NCBI GenBank assembly: GCA_958295875.1
Contig: OY282379.1
Location: 2,943,046 to 3,007,045, forward strand
Length of the DNA stretch: 64,000 nt
From: an uncultured Pseudomonadales bacterium
GTDB taxonomy: Bacteria > Pseudomonadota > Gammaproteobacteria > Pseudomonadales > Azotimanducaceae
Direction: 5' to 3'
The translations under genes were made by a program, and so were the position numbers. Each line of letters starts with the position of its first letter. Positions within the stretch are counted from its first letter, which is position 1. A model generated the notes under the pieces. That model was not told the origin of the DNA and ran no database searches. It was given only the letters and a program-made list of their open reading frames with translations. Positions 42,627 to 53,099 of the stretch are shown in pieces.

Positions 42627-45600
42627 ATGCGGTCTTTCCGACACGATGCGGCGCGGCCCAGCGGCGGCGTTTGGGGTGTTGACGCTTTTGCGGGCGTGCG
42701 CCTCGGCGCCCTCGCCGGGTTCCTGCTCGCTGGGCTCGCCTGTGGCCCGGTGGCGGCTCAGGAAACGGACGACGACGACATCATCGAGGAGATTGTCGTC
42801 ACCGGCACCCGTGCGACGATCCAATCGTCCATCCAGGCCAAACGCGCGTCGGACACCGTGGTCGAGGTGCTGACGGCGGATGACATAGGTGACATCCCGT
42901 CGCTTTCCATCGGCGAGGCATTGGAGACGCTCACCAGCGCGGCTGCCCACCGAGATCAAGGCACAGCCACGGAGGTGTCCATCCGCGGCATGGGGCCGTT
43001 TTTGGGCTCCACGGTGTTCAACGGCCGTGAAGCCACCAACGGCAGTGGCGACCGGTCGGTGAACTTCAGCATGTTCCCCTCGGAGCTCTTCAACAAACTG
43101 CAAATCTACAAAACGCAGCAGGCAAGCCTCATTGAAGGTGGCGTAGCGGGCCAGATCTCGCTCGGCACCATGCGCCCGATTGAGTACGGCAAGCGCCGCT
43201 TCCAAGGGGACCTGAAGGCCAACCACAATCCAAACAACGCAGACATCAACGACGCCGAGCGAGATTTGGGCTATCGCGCCTCTGTCAGCTACATCGATCA
43301 GTTCGACACAGCGAGCGGCGCCTTTGGCTTGTCGCTTGGCCTGCAGAAGAACGCTGTCACCAATCCGGAGCAGGAGTATCGCACCAGCAGCGCTTGGCGG
43401 GACTGTCGCAACGATCCCGAAGTGTCGGCCGGCGTATACTCCAGCGGTAACTGCGACAGTGGCGGCGGCGACCTGCGCATGGAGGTGGATCGGATACTGG
43501 CATGGCGCCGGACTCCGGGGTGCCGGTGCTGTTTGTGCCGAGCCAACGCTCGTTCCGCCAGAACGTCACCGCTGATGACCGCGAGTCCGTGTTCTTGGCG
43601 ATGCAGTGGCAACCCACAGAGCGCTGGGACATCAACCTGGACTACCAATTCTCAGACCGCGACTTCACGGAAACCCGCAATGACCTCGTGTTTGCAGAGC
43701 AGCGCCGCGTCAACCCCGAGGGTTTGGTGGTTTCCCCAAGCGGTATCATTCGCGAGTTCAACAACAACGGCCGCATAGAGACATTGAGCACGGCGCAAGA
43801 GCGCTTGGAGGAGTATCGCGGCGGCGGCTTCGCGGCGAGCTACCAAGTGAATGACCGGCTGGAGTTGTCGATGGACCTCTCCACCTCCTCAACCTCGCGC
43901 CGCGAGCACATCATCCACACCCGCCTGCAGTCGGAGCCGAGGGACATCCACGGCGAGCCAGTGCCGGCCGGCACAGACCGGCCGAACGCAAGCTATGTGC
44001 TCTCCGGCGGCCGCTCCGATGTGGCCGAGATCACGGTGACGAACTTCGATGTGACGAACCACGACTTGTTCGCGGACAACGCCCGGACCCGCGTGGACCT
44101 CAACCAAGCTAGGGAGAACGACATCACGGCCTTGCGTGGAGACTTCCGCCTCGACGTGGACATGGGCCCGGTGCATAGCTTGGAAGGAGGCTTGCGTCAT
44201 TCCACGTTGGAATATCAGAGCTGGCCGCGGGTGCGTTTGCAGACTTCGCACAGCGACAGCGCCATTCCCGGCGCGAGCCTAGCCTGCCGCGATGAGAGGT
44301 TCCCGGAGAGCGGCTTCCTTTCGGAGCCGGCGAACGGCCGGCCGCTGGTGCGCAATGTTGACGACGACGGCAACGTCATCGCTCAAGGCACGGGCAACAC
44401 CTACGCCACCTTCGACCCGCTTTGCTTGGCCCGCGAACTTTTCGGCGGCGAGATACCGGACATTCCCAAGCCTAGGCCGACCGTGGGCAACGTGGATGTC
44501 GAAGAGCAAACCCTAGCCGCCTACATCCAAGCCAACTACCGCATGGAGATTTCAGGCAAGCCAGTGCGTGGCAACTTCGGTGTGCGGGTGGTGCGCACGG
44601 ACGTGGACTCCACCGGCCTGCGCACCACCTTCACTAGCAGCCGGGACGACGACGGCACGTTCTCCGTCAATGAGGATGGCGATGCCTTCTACTCGGTGGT
44701 AGGTGGCGACAGCTATGTCGAAGCGCTGCCGAGCTTTAACGCCGTGGTGGACATGCGCGACGATGTATTGCTGCGCTTGGGCGTCTTCCGAGGCTTGTCC
44801 CGGCCGGACCCCGCCGACATGGGCTTTGGTCGAAACCTGAGCGTGGACGACGAAGACGCCACCTCCATCAGCGAAGTGGTGGGAACGGCGACGGCCAGCG
44901 GCAATCCAGACTTGGAGCCGCTTACTTCCTGGAACTTCGACGTCGCTGTCGAGTGGTATCCGAACGCGGACACCATCGTCGCAGTCGGAGGCTATTACAA
45001 GAGCTTCTTGGGCGGTTTCGAGAACACGCAGCGCGTGGAGCAGTTCCTAATCGATGATGTGTCGTTCGACGCCGATGTGACGACATCGCGCACCGTCGAC
45101 GACACCAGCACGCTCTTCGGGTTCGAGACCACGATCGCGCACACCTTCACCTATCTGCCGAGCTACCTGAGCGGTTTGGGCGGCAAGATCTCCTACAATT
45201 GGGCGGATGCGGACTTCGACTTTGAAGACCAGACCTTCGGGGCCTCCGAGGTCGTGGACCAGTCTGGTAATGTGGTGTCTCAGCGCGAGCGGTTGATTCC
45301 CCCGGCGGGCCTCTTCGGCTTCTCCGAGGAAGTGCTCTCCGCCCAGTTGTACTACCAAATTGGTGCTCTCGACCTGCAACTCATCTACAAGTACCGCAGC
45401 AGGTACTTCCAGCAGTTCGTGAGTTCACCGGGCATCATCCGCTACATCGGCGACACCAGCGTGGTGGAGGCACGGATCACCTACGAAATCATGGACAACG
45501 TGACCTTGCGCGTGGAGGCGTTGAACCTGTTTGACGAACCGCGCCAGAACTTCATCCCCACCGAGGACAGCCTCTCGGAACTCAACAGTTACGGGCCGCG

Positions 45601-45631
45601 CGTGTTCGTCGGCATTCGGGCGAAGTTCTAA
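42627..45631 (+). pseudogene. TonB-dependent receptor, alginate operon receptor 2, with single-base frameshift
   Basis: Two overlapping reading frames make one receptor of about 1001 residues. The first (42627-43493) has a signal peptide ending GPVAAQ, the TonB-box region EEIVVTGTRATIQSSI and the plug (ADDIGDIPSLSIGEALETLT). The second carries the barrel (from GMAPDSGVPVLF near 43499) and ends RVFVGIRAKF. Frame passes from 0 to -1 at CGGATACTGG (43491-43500); restoring one G in the run would read VDRDTGMAPDSG. The first frame otherwise stops at 43778 after meaningless sequence. It may be a true mutation or a homopolymer sequencing error. Start is the ATG at 42627 behind GGGAGAGGGAG. Confidence 0.85.
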
Positions 45632-45638
45632 GCAGCCC

Positions 45639-46448
45639 ATGGGCCTTACGACGGCGCGCGGCCGGAAAACCCCTCCAGCGCCTAGGCAGCAACGGCGGGG
45701 GCCGCGCGATGCGGCTGGCACGCGCTTGCATCAAGCAGTGGCGCGCGAGATCAGTGACCGCATCGAGCAGGGGAGCTATCCGCCTGGCGCCCGGCTGCCA
45801 AGTGAGCGCGCACTGGCCGAGGACTTGGGTGTGAGCCGCGTGACCGTGCGCGAGGCACTGGTCTCGCTGCAGGCGTTGGGCCGCGTGAGCATTCGCACCG
45901 GGTCCGGCGTCTATGTTTGCGCGGGTGGGGTGCAGTTTGCAGCGGCGTTGGTGGATGCGAGCGCGTTTGAGCTCACGCAGGCGCGCCTGTTGTTCGAGTC
46001 TGAAGCCGCCGCGCTCGCGGCGCCGGACATCGCGCCCGAGGTGCTGGAAGAGCTCGCGGAGCTGTTGGCGCAATTGCGGCGCAGCGATTCGGACGACGCC
46101 GCGGATCTGATCGATCGAGACTTTCACCTCACAATCGCCGCGGCGTCCGGCAACGCCGTGGTGCGGCAGGTCGTCGAATTGCTTTGGCGGATGCGCATGG
46201 AGCAGGAACCCATCAAGGCGGCTTACCGCGCCGTGTGCTCGCACGATGCCGATAAACGGGGCGAAGAGCATGCGGAGATTCTGTGTGCGTTGACGGCGCG
46301 GGACGCCGATGCCGCCCGCCAAGCCATGCGGCGGCACTTCAAACGCCTGATGGAATCCATGCTTGAGGTGGCAGAGGAAAAGGCGCTCGACGAGGTGAGG
46401 CAGCGGGTGGCGCAGGCGCGGCAGCGATATCTGCGGGGCGCGCCCTGA
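45639..46448 (+). CDS. GntR-family regulator, FadR subfamily (FCD domain), likely alginate repressor
   Basis: A 269-residue regulator. A Pro/Arg-rich start precedes the winged helix: YPPGARLPSERALAEDLGVS and RVTVREALVSLQALGRVSIR (residues about 47-86), then GSGVYV. The FCD effector domain has the probable metal ligands D159, H163 (LIDRDFHLTI), H211 (EEHAEILCAL) and H233 (RRHFKRLMES). FadR-subfamily proteins bind TnGTnnnACnA palindromes, one of which lies at 39619. It is seven bases downstream of the receptor stop and just before the lyases, so it probably controls its own operon in response to an alginate-derived acid such as DEH or KDG. That inducer is an inference. Confidence 0.88.
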   Translation: MGLTTARGRKTPPAPRQQRRGPRDAAGTRLHQAVAREISDRIEQGSYPPGARLPSERALAEDLGVSRVTVREALVSLQALGRVSIRTGSGVYVCAGGVQFAAALVDASAFELTQARLLFESEAAALAAPDIAPEVLEELAELLAQLRRSDSDDAADLIDRDFHLTIAAASGNAVVRQVVELLWRMRMEQEPIKAAYRAVCSHDADKRGEEHAEILCALTARDADAARQAMRRHFKRLMESMLEVAEEKALDEVRQRVAQARQRYLRGAP

Positions 46449-46450
46449 GC

Positions 46451-48658
46451 GTGGGTGTCTGCCGGGCCATCGTTGCGGCCATTGCGGTCTTAGCCGCTAG
46501 CGCTGCCGCGCCGGCAGAGGTGTTGGTGCAGGATCAGGCGGGTTACGCGGCAGCCGTGCGCGGCGCCGGGCCCGGCGACACCATCGTGCTGGCGGACGGC
46601 GAGTGGCGGGATTTTGAGATCGTCTTCACTGGCGTTGGCCGCCCCGGCAAACCGATCACCCTGAAGCCACAGACGAAAGGTGGGGTGCGCATCACTGGCC
46701 GCTCGAACCTGCGCCTCGGTGGCGAACATCTCGTGGTCTCCGGCCTGGTGTTCACAGACGGCCACACTCCCACCCGCGATGTCATTGCGTTTCGACGCAC
46801 CAAAACACACTTGGCCAACCATTCCCGCGTCACCGAGGTAGTGATCGATCGTTTCAACAATCCTGAGCGGTTCGAGACAGATTTCTGGGTGATGATGTAC
46901 GGCCGGCACAACCGCTTCGATCACTCGTACTTGGCCGGCAAGAGCAATGGCGGCGTGACCATGGCGGTGAGGCTGGACGCGCCGGAGAGCCGGCAGAACG
47001 CACACCGGATCGACCACAACTACTTCGGCCACCGGCCCATCCTTGGCGGCAACGGCGGCGAAACACTGCGCATTGGCACCAGCCACCATTCTCTCACCGA
47101 GTCTGGCACCTTGGTGGAGAACAATGTGTTCGAGCGCTGCAATGGTGAAGTGGAGGTCATCTCCAACAAGTCTGGCGGCAATGTGTTCCGCGGCAACCTG
47201 TTCTTGGAGTCCCGTGGCACGCTGACGTTGCGCCATGGCAACGGCAATGTGGTGGAAGGCAATGTCTTCCTAGGCAACGGCGTACCCCATACCGGCGGCA
47301 TTCGCATCATCAACAAGCGCCAAACGGTGCGCGGCAACTACCTCTTCGGCCTCACTGGCCGCCGTTTCGGCGGCGCGTTGGTGGTGATGAACGGCGTGCC
47401 GGACTCGCCGCTCAACCGCTACCACCAAGTGGAAGACGCGCTGATCGAACATAACACCATCATTGATGCCCACCACATCGAACTGGCGGCCGGCGCAGAT
47501 GCGGAACGCAGTGCGCCGCCAGTGCGTAGCCGGTTCCGCAACAACCTTGTTGTCAACACGACGCCGCGGCGTTCGGTGGTCGCGCACGACGACATCACCG
47601 GCATCCGGTTTGAGGGTAACGTGGCCTCTGGGGTGATGGGGCTGCCACAGGTGGACGGCATCGCCGAGCGCCCGGTGCAACTTGTGGGCGGTGCTGCCGG
47701 GCTCAGGCAACCCGCGGACGCGACGCTCATGGAGGTAGGTGCGCCGCACGATTTGGCCGTCTTGCGGCGTGAGGATGTGGGCCCGGCATGGTATCCGAAG
47801 CCGGCCACCGGGCCCCGCTTTGGTGGCGGGCAAACGCAGCGCATCAGCCCCGGCCGAGACACACTGACGGCGGCCGTGGAGCAGGCTGGCGCTGGCGGCG
47901 TGATCGAGTTGCGGCCGGGTGAATACATCGTCACCAAGATACTCACCTTGCGTCATCCCATCACCGTGCGCGCCGTTCCCGATGCGGCAAGCCGCCCCCT
48001 AGTGCGCTTCGAACGGAGCGCCCTAATGGAGCTGGCGGAGGGCGGTAGCGTGGAGCTGATTGGCTTGGCGATCGACGGCGGATTGGCCCCTGACGCATAC
48101 GGCAACAGCGCGATCCGCACCAGCCGCCACGCTTTGCTTGGCAACTATTCCGTGCGCGTCGTCGACGTCGAGGCACGCAACCTGAACACGAATCATTCGT
48201 TCAACTTCCTGCGCGTCGCCAAGCACACTTTCGCTCGTGAAATCGAAGTGCTTGATTCCACTTTTCGCGCTGTGACAGGCGATGTTGTCGCGTTGAACAC
48301 GGAAGTCGATGACTTGGGTCTCTATAACGCCGAATACGTCACCGTCGCCGCGTCCCGTTTCGTCGACATCGGCGGCGCCGTGGTGAACATCTATCGTGGC
48401 GGCACGGACGAGAGCACCTTTGGGCCGCATGTGACAGTGCGTGGCAACACGTTTGAGGGAGTGGGCTTGAGCAAACGCAATGCCGCCGGTGCCGCCGTCT
48501 TGCTGCATGGTGCCCAATGGGTGTCCCTCACCGGCAACACACTGGTGGGCAGCCGTGGCGTGCGCATCGTGGAAACTGTTGGCGAACCCATCGTTGTCGT
48601 GGATGGCAATCGCTGGGTGGATACGCCGCCGCTGGTGATGACCGAATGGCCGCGATGA
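46451..48658 (+). CDS. PL6 family alginate lyase (poly(beta-D-mannuronate) lyase), two-domain
   Basis: A 735-residue secreted protein starting with GTG and a signal peptide (AIVAAIAVLAASAAAPAEVL). The N-terminal parallel beta-helix has the PL6 signature NGGETLRIGTS at 201-211. The catalytic base and acid are K240 (EVISNKSGGN) and R261 (GTLTLRHGNGN), with the same 21-residue spacing as K220/R241 in the characterised enzyme AlyGC. The adjacent acidic residues would hold the calcium. A second, unrelated beta-helix fills about 465-735 (RDTLTAAVEQAGAGGVIELR). It should cleave alginate by beta-elimination in the periplasm. The stop overlaps the PL17 start (ATGA). Confidence 0.9.
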   Translation: MGVCRAIVAAIAVLAASAAAPAEVLVQDQAGYAAAVRGAGPGDTIVLADGEWRDFEIVFTGVGRPGKPITLKPQTKGGVRITGRSNLRLGGEHLVVSGLVFTDGHTPTRDVIAFRRTKTHLANHSRVTEVVIDRFNNPERFETDFWVMMYGRHNRFDHSYLAGKSNGGVTMAVRLDAPESRQNAHRIDHNYFGHRPILGGNGGETLRIGTSHHSLTESGTLVENNVFERCNGEVEVISNKSGGNVFRGNLFLESRGTLTLRHGNGNVVEGNVFLGNGVPHTGGIRIINKRQTVRGNYLFGLTGRRFGGALVVMNGVPDSPLNRYHQVEDALIEHNTIIDAHHIELAAGADAERSAPPVRSRFRNNLVVNTTPRRSVVAHDDITGIRFEGNVASGVMGLPQVDGIAERPVQLVGGAAGLRQPADATLMEVGAPHDLAVLRREDVGPAWYPKPATGPRFGGGQTQRISPGRDTLTAAVEQAGAGGVIELRPGEYIVTKILTLRHPITVRAVPDAASRPLVRFERSALMELAEGGSVELIGLAIDGGLAPDAYGNSAIRTSRHALLGNYSVRVVDVEARNLNTNHSFNFLRVAKHTFAREIEVLDSTFRAVTGDVVALNTEVDDLGLYNAEYVTVAASRFVDIGGAVVNIYRGGTDESTFGPHVTVRGNTFEGVGLSKRNAAGAAVLLHGAQWVSLTGNTLVGSRGVRIVETVGEPIVVVDGNRWVDTPPLVMTEWPR

Positions 48659-50883
48659 GCCGCAGGCAGACATGTCGGCCTTGGCTATTGGTGCTGTGGT
48701 GCGTTGCCGTTGGTCAAGTGGCAAGTGCGGCGTGGGCGGCTGCCGGCCATCCGCGCTTGCTCCTCGGCGCCGGCGAAACGGCGGCACTTCGCAATGAGTG
48801 GCCGAAGTCCAACCTCTTCGCGGCCGCGGTGGCGCGCGCCGAGGCGCGTCTTGCGCCATACCTCGGAGATCCGCCCGAAGTGCCGGTGCCGCGTGACGCC
48901 GGCGGGGGTGGCACGCACGAGCGCCACAAGGCGAATGCCATTTTGCTTGCCGACGCTGGTGCGCTGCATCAGTGGACGGGCGAGGCGCGGTACGCCGAAC
49001 TGGCGCGGCAGCTGCTGCTGCGCTACGCGGAACTCTATCCCCGGCTGGGCTTGCATCCTGAGCGTAGCAGTGGGACGCCGGGCCGGCTCTTCTGGCAGAG
49101 CCTGAACGAGTCCGTGTGGCTCGTACATGCCATTTTGGGTTACGACTGTATCCACGACGCGCTCGATGTGGATGAGCGCCGGCGCATTGAGAACGATCTG
49201 TTGCGTCCCATGGCGCAGTTTTTGTCGATTCATTCGCCGGGCATGTTCAACAGCGTCCACAACCACGGCACTTGGGCAGCCGCGGCGGTGGGGATGACGG
49301 GATATGTGCTGGATGACGAGCGCATGGTGCGCATGGCGCTATTGGGCACTGGCGGAGACGGCAATGGCGGCTACCTTCTGCAGTTGGCGCAACTGTTCTC
49401 TCCGCAGGGCTACTACTTGGAGGGACCGTACTACCAGCGCTATGCGTTGATGCCGTTCGTGCTGTTCGCCAAGGCCATCGACCGCAACGAGCCGGCGCGC
49501 GGCATCTTCGCCCATCGAGACGGTGTGCTGCTGAAGGCGATCCACACCACCATCCAACTCAGCTATGCCGGTCGTTTCTTTCCGATCAACGACGCCATCC
49601 GCGAAAAAGGGCTGGACACGATGGAGTTGGACCACGCTATCGCCATTGCGCATGGGCATACGGCCAATCCTGCGTTGCTCTCTTTGGTGGACGAGCGATC
49701 CCACTTGGTGCTCAGCGCGGATGCGCTGCGCTTGGCGCTGGCGAAGGAGGCTGGGGCGGAGCAGCCGTTTCCTTACGCATCGCAGCACTACCGTGACGGC
49801 CCGGCCGGCGATCAGGGCGCATTGACGGTTCTACGCTCCGGTCCGGGCCCCGAGCACAGTGCGCTGGTGTTCAAGGCTACGTCGCACGGCTTGGGCCACG
49901 GCCACTTCGACCGCTTGCATTGGATGTTCTACGACAACGGCGCCGAAGTCGTCGCGGACTACGGCGCCGCGCGGTTTCTGAATGTTGTGCAAAAGGCAGG
50001 CGGTCGTTATCTGCCGGAGAACTTGTCTTGGGCGAAGCAGACGGTGGCGCACAACACATTGGTGGTGAACGGCCAGAGCCAGTTCCAAGCCAACGCCGAG
50101 GAGGCCGATGCGTCATGGCCGACGGATCACTTCCATGAGGCGCGGGCGGGTGCGCAGATCGTCTCCGCGGTGGAGGACCGGGCGTACCCGGGCGTCGAGC
50201 TGCGTCGCACCATGCTATTGGTGGATTGGCCGGCGTTGGAGCGGCCCGTCGTGCTGGACGTGTGGCGCGCCCGTAGCGTCCAAGCGTCGCGCTTCGATCT
50301 GCCGCTGCACTTCAAGGGCCAAATGATTGAATCTGTTCCGGTTCTGAGCGCGGTGCCCGCTTGGCGCGAGTTGGGGGAGGGCGAAGGTTATCGCCATCTT
50401 TGGCTGGTGGGCGATGCGGCGCTGCCGGCCGGTGCCCGTTGGGCCTTCACTTGGCTCCAAGGGCGCCGCTTCTACACGTACTCCGTGTTCGCCAACGTCG
50501 ATGGGCGGGCGCATTTGGCGCGCCTTGGCGCTGGAGACCCGAATTTCAACCTGCGCCCGGAGTCCGCGTTGTTGCTACGCACGGCGGCGGCCAAAGAGCT
50601 GTCGCTGGTGGCCGTCTTGGAACCGCACGGTGAGTACGATGCCGCGCGCGAGTTCACCCGTGGCAGCGTCCCCCGCATCGCCGCCGTCCTACGTTCAAGC
50701 GCAGCGGGGAAAGATGTCATCACCGTCATCGGTCCGAACGAGGCGCAGTTGCAGGTGGCGCTGTCCTACCAGCGTGATCCAGACCTGCAGCATGTCGTGG
50801 AGGCGGAAGGTGGACGGTTTAAGTGGCGTGGGTATTACCAAGTGTCGATGACCGATGCCATCTCGCCGAAGGAGGAATCGTGA
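48655..50883 (+). CDS. PL17 family oligoalginate lyase (heparinase II/III fold)
   Basis: A 742-residue protein with a signal peptide (LVLWCVAVGQVASAAWAAAG). The alpha/alpha barrel is followed by a beta-sheet domain. Catalytic residues known from Alg17c are all present two positions later: N203 and H204 (FNSVHNHGTWAA), Y260 and R262 (YYLEGPYYQRYALMPF) and H417 (HGLGHGHFDRLHWMF). The enzyme releases the unsaturated monosaccharide DEH from oligoalginate exolytically. It lies between PL6 (overlap ATGA) and the transporter (overlap GTGA). A second start, three codons earlier, is possible. Length fits the family. Confidence 0.9.
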   Translation: MSRRQTCRPWLLVLWCVAVGQVASAAWAAAGHPRLLLGAGETAALRNEWPKSNLFAAAVARAEARLAPYLGDPPEVPVPRDAGGGGTHERHKANAILLADAGALHQWTGEARYAELARQLLLRYAELYPRLGLHPERSSGTPGRLFWQSLNESVWLVHAILGYDCIHDALDVDERRRIENDLLRPMAQFLSIHSPGMFNSVHNHGTWAAAAVGMTGYVLDDERMVRMALLGTGGDGNGGYLLQLAQLFSPQGYYLEGPYYQRYALMPFVLFAKAIDRNEPARGIFAHRDGVLLKAIHTTIQLSYAGRFFPINDAIREKGLDTMELDHAIAIAHGHTANPALLSLVDERSHLVLSADALRLALAKEAGAEQPFPYASQHYRDGPAGDQGALTVLRSGPGPEHSALVFKATSHGLGHGHFDRLHWMFYDNGAEVVADYGAARFLNVVQKAGGRYLPENLSWAKQTVAHNTLVVNGQSQFQANAEEADASWPTDHFHEARAGAQIVSAVEDRAYPGVELRRTMLLVDWPALERPVVLDVWRARSVQASRFDLPLHFKGQMIESVPVLSAVPAWRELGEGEGYRHLWLVGDAALPAGARWAFTWLQGRRFYTYSVFANVDGRAHLARLGAGDPNFNLRPESALLLRTAAAKELSLVAVLEPHGEYDAAREFTRGSVPRIAAVLRSSAAGKDVITVIGPNEAQLQVALSYQRDPDLQHVVEAEGGRFKWRGYYQVSMTDAISPKEES

Positions 50884-52166
50884 AAGGACTGCGTTGGCTC
50901 GTCGTGAGCTTGGTGGCCCTCGCCACCATCATCAATTACATCGACCGGAACGCTTTGGCCGTGATGTGGCCTGAGATGTCCGGCGAGTTGGGCCTCGACA
51001 AAAACGACTATGCGCTCATCTTGACATTCTTCATGGTCGGTTACGCAGTTGGCCAGTCGCTGTTCGGCAAGATCTTCGACGCGGTAGGCACGCGGCTCGG
51101 CTTCGTGCTGGCCATTGTCGTGTGGTCTGTGTTCGTCGCCTTGCATGCTGTCGTGCGCACTGCGTCTGCATTTGGCGTGGTGCGTTTCGTGATGGCGGTT
51201 GGCGAGGCCGGCAATTGGCCCGGCGCCACCAAGAGCAACGCCGAATGGTTTCCCATCCGGGAACGTGCGTTGGCGCAGGGCATCTTCAACGCCGGCGCGT
51301 CCATTGGCGCCGTGGTGTCGGCACCTGTGGTGGCGCTCTTGTATCTGGCTGTTGGTTGGCAGGCTACTTTTTTCTTGTTGGGCGGCATCGGCTTCCTTTG
51401 GCTGATCCCGTGGCTCGTCGTGTACAAATCTGGCCCGGAGAGCCACCCTTGGCTCTCCGCCGACGAGCGCGAGCACATCTTGACGGGGCAAAGGGTGGCC
51501 AAGGCGGATGCGGAGGGTGCAGGTGAAATCAACGTGTTTGCCCCGGGTTGGCGGGAGATGTTGCGCTATCGACAAAGCTGGTCGGTCATCGCGTCTCGCT
51601 TCTTTCTAGATCCCGTTTGGTGGATGTTCATCTCCTGGTTGCCGATCTACCTCGCCGAGCAGTTTGGTTTCGACGTGATGCAGATTGGCTTGACGGCGTG
51701 GGTGCCCTATGTGGGTGCCGCCTTCGGCGGTGTTTTCGGCGGTTGGTTGGCAGGGCGTCTATTGGTGCGGGGCTGGAGCGTGGACCGCACTCGCAAGTTT
51801 GCCATCGGCTTGGGAGGCGCCCTCATGTTCCCGGCGCTGCTTTTCACCGCGTTCGCCTCGGAGCCGCTGGTGGCCGTGCTCTTGATGGCGGTGATCCTGT
51901 TCGGCTTCCAGATGGCCATGGGCAGCATCCAAACGCTGCCGAGCGACTTCTATTCGGGCCAATCTGTGGGGTCACTGGCCGGTGCCGGGGGCACCGCGGC
52001 GGTGGTGGGCGTGCTAATCACCACTTGGACCGTGCCGGCGATCACCCAAACGTCTTACGTGCCGTTCTTCGTTCTCGGCGCGTTTCTGGTTCCTTGCGCC
52101 TTGCTCAGCGTGTGGTTGCTGGCTAAGCGCATCGAACCCGTGACCCCTAACAGACGAACGGCCTAG
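50880..52166 (+). CDS. MFS transporter, hexuronate/anion-cation symporter family
   Basis: A 428-residue transporter with twelve membrane helices, starting with GTG after an AGGAGG box. The N-terminus IINYIDRNALAVMWPEMSGE and the loop GNWPGATKSNAEWFPIRERA are the motifs of the ACS family (ExuT-like), the latter being its 'GxxxPxxxxxxxxWFPxxER' loop. In alginate operons this position holds the inner-membrane DEH transporter. It overlaps the PL17 stop by four bases, so it is translationally coupled to the lyase. Substrate DEH or an oligouronate is inferred from context. Confidence 0.9.
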   Translation: MKGLRWLVVSLVALATIINYIDRNALAVMWPEMSGELGLDKNDYALILTFFMVGYAVGQSLFGKIFDAVGTRLGFVLAIVVWSVFVALHAVVRTASAFGVVRFVMAVGEAGNWPGATKSNAEWFPIRERALAQGIFNAGASIGAVVSAPVVALLYLAVGWQATFFLLGGIGFLWLIPWLVVYKSGPESHPWLSADEREHILTGQRVAKADAEGAGEINVFAPGWREMLRYRQSWSVIASRFFLDPVWWMFISWLPIYLAEQFGFDVMQIGLTAWVPYVGAAFGGVFGGWLAGRLLVRGWSVDRTRKFAIGLGGALMFPALLFTAFASEPLVAVLLMAVILFGFQMAMGSIQTLPSDFYSGQSVGSLAGAGGTAAVVGVLITTWTVPAITQTSYVPFFVLGAFLVPCALLSVWLLAKRIEPVTPNRRTA

Positions 52167-52218
52167 CCAACAGGCGGGCTGGAAGCGACGACAAGACGAC
52201 AATTAGGAGGAAATTGCG

Positions 52219-52983
52219 ATGGCGTTGAATGAAGGGCTGCAGGGCAGGGTGGCGCTGGTGACCGGGGGTGCCCGGGACATTGGCCAGGCGGTGTCCTTGG
52301 CGCTGGCAGCGGCTGGGGCCAAAGTGGCCGTCAACACCTGCCACAGCGTGGCCGCCGGTGAAGCAACGGTGGCGAAGATCAACGCCGAGGGTGGTACGGC
52401 GATGTTGGTTCAGGGCGACATGACGGTGGCGGCAGACGTGCAGGAGTTTGTCTCCTCGGCGCAGGGGGCGTTTGGGCGCGAACTCCATGTGTTGGTGAAT
52501 GTCACCGGCGGTTTGGTGGCGCGCCGCGGCCTCGCCGAAATGGATGAAGCGTTCTTGAATGAAGTGATGCGGTTGAACTTGAACAGCACGTTTCTGGCCA
52601 CTAAGCATGTGGCGCCGCACATGCCAAACGGCGGTGCCATCGTCAACTGCGCATCGCAAGCGGGGCGCGACGGCGGGGGCCCGGGTGCCGCCGCGTACGC
52701 CAGCGCCAAGGGTGCGGTGATGACTTTCACCCGGGCTATGGCGAAGGAGCTCGGTGCCCGCAACATCCGTGTGAACGCTGTGTGTCCAGGCATGATCGAC
52801 ACCACCTTCCACGACACGTTCACAAAGGACGCGGTGCGGGCTAACGTCGCAGCCGGGACGGCGCTCGGCAGGGAGGGACAGGCGCTGGAAGTGGGCCGTT
52901 TGGTGGCTTGGTTGGCGTCTCAAGAAGCGAGCTATGTCACGGGTGCCAACTTCGATGTGAATGGCGGCGCCTACTTCGTCTAG
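52219..52983 (+). CDS. SDR-family oxidoreductase, probable DEH reductase
   Basis: A 254-residue short-chain dehydrogenase behind an AGGAGG box, 52 bases after the transporter. The nucleotide motif is ALVTGGARDIGQAV (TGGARDIG at 15-22). The catalytic set is S146 (VNCASQAGRDG), Y160 and K164 (AAYASAKGAVMTF) with Asn near 120. The C-terminus ends VTGANFDVNGGAYFV, typical of the FabG-like branch. In alginate pathways a reductase of this family (DehR) reduces 4-deoxy-L-erythro-5-hexoseulose uronate to KDG using NAD(P)H. The next genes of the route, KDG kinase and KDPG aldolase, do not follow. Confidence 0.87.
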   Translation: MALNEGLQGRVALVTGGARDIGQAVSLALAAAGAKVAVNTCHSVAAGEATVAKINAEGGTAMLVQGDMTVAADVQEFVSSAQGAFGRELHVLVNVTGGLVARRGLAEMDEAFLNEVMRLNLNSTFLATKHVAPHMPNGGAIVNCASQAGRDGGGPGAAAYASAKGAVMTFTRAMAKELGARNIRVNAVCPGMIDTTFHDTFTKDAVRANVAAGTALGREGQALEVGRLVAWLASQEASYVTGANFDVNGGAYFV

Positions 52984-53099
52984 TAGAAGGGCTGGCCGCA
53001 CTGGGGGACGCCACCCACTTTGGTGCGAGGCAACGAGCTTGGCCGCTTGGAGCCGGCGCGGCGTAGGCCCTGTGGGCCAGTTATGCGCGTGAGTTGGGT

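Noticed and set aside
43485..43505. Programmed ribosomal frameshift in the receptor
   Set aside because: No slippery heptamer or downstream structure is apparent; a lost G in a short G-run explains it more simply.
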